Assembly (NCBI GenBank): GCA_030654205.1
Contig: JAURXW010000055.1
Coordinates: 1 to 7,785, forward strand
DNA: 7,785 bases
Direction of reading: 5' to 3'
Origin: Bacteriovorax sp.
GTDB taxonomy: Bacteria > Bdellovibrionota > Bacteriovoracia > Bacteriovoracales > Bacteriovoracaceae
This document shows positions 6,279-7,785 of the stretch, piece after piece. Position numbers and translations under genes: made by a program. How positions within the stretch are numbered: the stretch's first letter is position 1; each line of letters begins with the position of its first letter. The notes under the pieces are model-generated. The model was not told the DNA's origin. It was given only the letters and a program-made list of their open reading frames with translations, and made no database searches.

Positions 6279-7577
6279 ATGAAAATAAAATTTATAGGTG
6301 CTACAGAAGATGTTACTGGGTCAATGACTTTATTAGAGACTCCAGCGTGTAAAATTTTAATTGATTGTGGTTTGTATCAAGGTATTCCAAGTGTTGTAAA
6401 AAAGAACTTGCGGCCACTCCCCTTTAATCCAAAAGAAATAAATGCAATTATCCTTACCCATGCCCATCTTGATCACTGTGGTCATATACCACGTCTTGTA
6501 AAACTCGGCTTTCGTGGAAATATATATTCGACTAAAGCGACACTCAAGCTGGCCCATTTAATAATGAATGACAGTGCCCATATTTTAGAAAAAAATGAAC
6601 ATCATTTACTCCAGGATTTTTATGAACCTGAAGATGTTGTGATCGCAACCTCACTTTTTAAAGCCAAAAAACATCATGAACCGTTTTCACTCTTAGGAAT
6701 GGAAATAACTTTTTTGCCTGCAGGACATATTTTAGGAGCGTCTTCTGTGCATATCAAAGGTGAAAAATCGATCACTTTTTCAGGTGACTTAGGCCGATCT
6801 GACGATCCAATAATATTTCCGCCAGAAAAATGTCCTATGACCGACATACTAGTTATGGAATCAACTTATGGCGGAAAAAATCGCAATGGAGATTTAGAAA
6901 AAGAACTAAAAGATTTTTTAAATAAAATAAGAACAAATTCAAAAATTGGAATCATTGCAAGTTTTGCGGTCGCTAGATCTCAAATGTTAATAACATTGAT
7001 TCATGACTATTATTTAAGTCATCCTGAAGAAAAAATTAGATTAGTAATCGATGGCCCAATGATGACTGAGGCAAATAAAATATATCGAGAATTTAAAGAC
7101 TATACTAAGCATCCCCAAAATTTAGAGGCAGCTTTGAATGAAGTTGAAATAATAGAGCACATTCGTGAATGGCAATCTATCAAAAAAAATGAAGGTCCTC
7201 TTATTGTCATAACCTCAAGTGGAATGGTTGCTGGTGGAAGAATTTGGCGCTATTTAGAAAATTGGCAAGATGATACTAATGCCTGTCTATTTTTGCCAGG
7301 ATATCAAGCTGAAGGAACTGCCGGCAGGGCCCTAAAAGAAGGTGAAAGAACTATTCATGATGAGCAGGGAAAAATTATCAAATGGTCTGGGGAAGTTATT
7401 TCTTCGGAAGCTTTTTCCTCTCATGCCGATCAAAATGAATTAGTCTCGTGGATTAGTGAAATAGATAAAAAAACTCAAATTTATCTTAACCATGGTGAAG
7501 TCGAAGCAAAAATAAAATTCAAAGAACTTCTTATAAGTCTCGGCTATCAAAATGTTCTGATAGCCGAGGCCGAATAA
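6279..7577 (+). CDS. MBL-fold/beta-CASP nuclease, RNA-processing type (CPSF-like)
   Basis: This is a metallo-beta-lactamase/beta-CASP enzyme of 432 residues, the usual full length. Zinc-binding motifs are complete: His61/His63/Asp65/His66 (THAHLDH), His150 (AGHILGA) and Asp170 (SGDLG). The beta-CASP insertion starts after motif A, Glu194 (ESTYGG), and includes SFAVARSQ (228-235), SSGMVAGGR (313-321) and PGYQAEGTAGRAL (340-352). The RMMBL C-terminus supplies motif B His382 (FSSHADQ) and motif C His405 (LNHGE). The histidine in motif C and the overall pattern match RNA endo/exonucleases related to CPSF73 and Thermus TTHA0252 rather than DNA-repair SNM1 proteins. No KH domain is present, unlike archaeal homologues. 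It starts 11 nt after the ATP-cone nuclease with only a weak purine-rich site, suggesting co-transcription and possible coupling. The 3' end contains a strong hairpin. RNA substrate is inferred from family. Confidence 0.94.
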   Translation: MKIKFIGATEDVTGSMTLLETPACKILIDCGLYQGIPSVVKKNLRPLPFNPKEINAIILTHAHLDHCGHIPRLVKLGFRGNIYSTKATLKLAHLIMNDSAHILEKNEHHLLQDFYEPEDVVIATSLFKAKKHHEPFSLLGMEITFLPAGHILGASSVHIKGEKSITFSGDLGRSDDPIIFPPEKCPMTDILVMESTYGGKNRNGDLEKELKDFLNKIRTNSKIGIIASFAVARSQMLITLIHDYYLSHPEEKIRLVIDGPMMTEANKIYREFKDYTKHPQNLEAALNEVEIIEHIREWQSIKKNEGPLIVITSSGMVAGGRIWRYLENWQDDTNACLFLPGYQAEGTAGRALKEGERTIHDEQGKIIKWSGEVISSEAFSSHADQNELVSWISEIDKKTQIYLNHGEVEAKIKFKELLISLGYQNVLIAEAE

Positions 7578-7587
7578 GTTTTATTTT
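7537..7587 (+). terminator. Strong hairpin in the 3' end of the beta-CASP gene, possible transcription terminator
   Basis: An 11-bp perfect stem (7539-7549 with 7558-7568, sequence CTCGGCTATCA and its complement) encloses an 8-nt loop (7550-7557) and extends by a T-G and a G-C pair to 7537/7570. It is much richer in GC than its surroundings. A T-rich run (TTTTATTTT, 7579-7587) follows, but about 8 nt after the stem base rather than directly, so it is not a textbook intrinsic terminator. It lies within the coding sequence just before the stop codon. It could also protect the mRNA 3' end, or block read-through between the convergent genes. Confidence 0.5.
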
Positions 7588-7785
7588 AAAAGGCTTTTTA
7601 ATTTTAATAATTCTCGTCTTTCACTTGCAGGAATATCTGTTCCAGAAGATCCAGAATAACCTGCTTCTATTGAATCAGAGTATTCTTGATAACATTTTTT
7701 AGCATAAGGTGAAGCTGGGTATTTTCTAATGCAATCCTTTAGATAAAGATCTCCCAGGGAAAAGAAATAAGTTTGTCCCATTCTA
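7581..7785 (-). CDS. C-terminal fragment of a TPR-like protein (partial, runs off the window)
   Basis: The reading frame is open through the right edge (an AGA codon precedes the only ATG, at 7781), so this is most likely the C-terminal ~67 residues of a longer protein rather than a 66-residue gene; no ribosome binding site can be seen before that ATG. The stretch FFSLGDLYLKDCIRKYPASP followed by YAKKCYQEY has the spacing of a tetratricopeptide helix pair, as in BamD/YbgF-like outer-membrane assembly proteins. After it comes a Gly/Ser-rich segment (GYSGSSGTDIP) and a basic Leu-rich end (RRELLKLKSLLK). Nothing identifies a specific family member. It converges on the beta-CASP gene with 3 nt between stop codons, so its transcript would run into the hairpin at 7537-7570. 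Confidence 0.6.
   Translation of the reverse strand, partial: RMGQTYFFSLGDLYLKDCIRKYPASPYAKKCYQEYSDSIEAGYSGSSGTDIPASERRELLKLKSLLK

Noticed and set aside
6268..6282. Four-codon mini-ORF (ATG to TGA) whose stop overlaps the beta-CASP start codon
   Set aside because: It could act as a coupling leader, but such a short frame is expected by chance in AT-rich sequence and has no ribosome binding site of its own.
6357..6557. Minus-strand open frame inside the beta-CASP gene
   Set aside because: It overlaps the zinc-binding HxHxDH region of the real gene; shadow frame.
5386..7577. Classical restriction-modification system
   Set aside because: The nuclease resembles Mrr-type folds, but there is no DNA methyltransferase or specificity subunit nearby, and the partner is a beta-CASP RNase instead.

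Overview
This AT-rich window is a stretch of bacterial chromosome from a motile, respiring Gram-negative. It carries the 3' half of a cbb3-type cytochrome oxidase operon, a chemoreceptor with a built-in hemerythrin, and a group of nucleotide- and nucleic-acid-processing enzymes. The low GC, the monoheme CcoP, the hemerythrin chemoreceptor and the possible flagellar-sigma promoter would suit a Bdellovibrio-like bacterium (Bacteriovoracales/Bdellovibrionota). That placement is inference, because there is no rRNA or other marker in the window.

Region 1 (2-3092, + strand) is the oxidase operon. It starts with the last 48 residues of the CcoO cytochrome c subunit, followed by ccoQ, a short ccoP with only one haem-binding motif, ccoG (the FixG/RdxA ferredoxin-type assembly factor) and a SafE/DsbD_2-like membrane protein with a His/Cys tail. 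The genes are tightly packed: ccoQ/ccoP overlap by 11 nt, and ccoG overlaps the membrane protein by 20 nt if the proposed TTG start is right. The first three genes encode electron-transfer and structural subunits. The last two fit copper handling and assembly of the oxidase. ccoH, ccoI and ccoS are not seen at this end of the operon.

Region 2 (3093-4637, + strand) is a 111-nt intergenic stretch with a sigma28 (FliA)-like promoter candidate and an imperfect 26-nt-period direct repeat, followed by a methyl-accepting chemotaxis protein. The receptor has one N-terminal membrane anchor, no periplasmic sensor and no obvious HAMP domain. Its only recognisable sensor is a complete C-terminal bacteriohemerythrin. 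Next to an oxygen-reducing oxidase, this points to intracellular oxygen or redox taxis.

Region 3 (4646-7577) has a minus-strand AAA_28/NadR-like P-loop NTPase that converges on the chemoreceptor gene (8 nt apart). It is divergent, across a 140-nt intergenic region, from a two-gene + strand unit. That unit encodes an ATP-cone domain fused to a PD-(D/E)XK (Mrr-like) nuclease and, 11 nt downstream, a full-length MBL/beta-CASP nuclease of the RNA-processing type. It ends in a strong 11-bp perfect hairpin inside the 3' end of the beta-CASP gene.

Region 4 (7581-7785, - strand) is the C-terminal fragment of a TPR-like protein that runs off the window and converges on the beta-CASP gene with 3 nt between stop codons.

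The best candidate for something under-described is the pair of ATP-cone nuclease and beta-CASP RNase, possibly with the divergent P-loop NTPase. No tRNA, rRNA, CRISPR array, insertion sequence or phage gene is visible.
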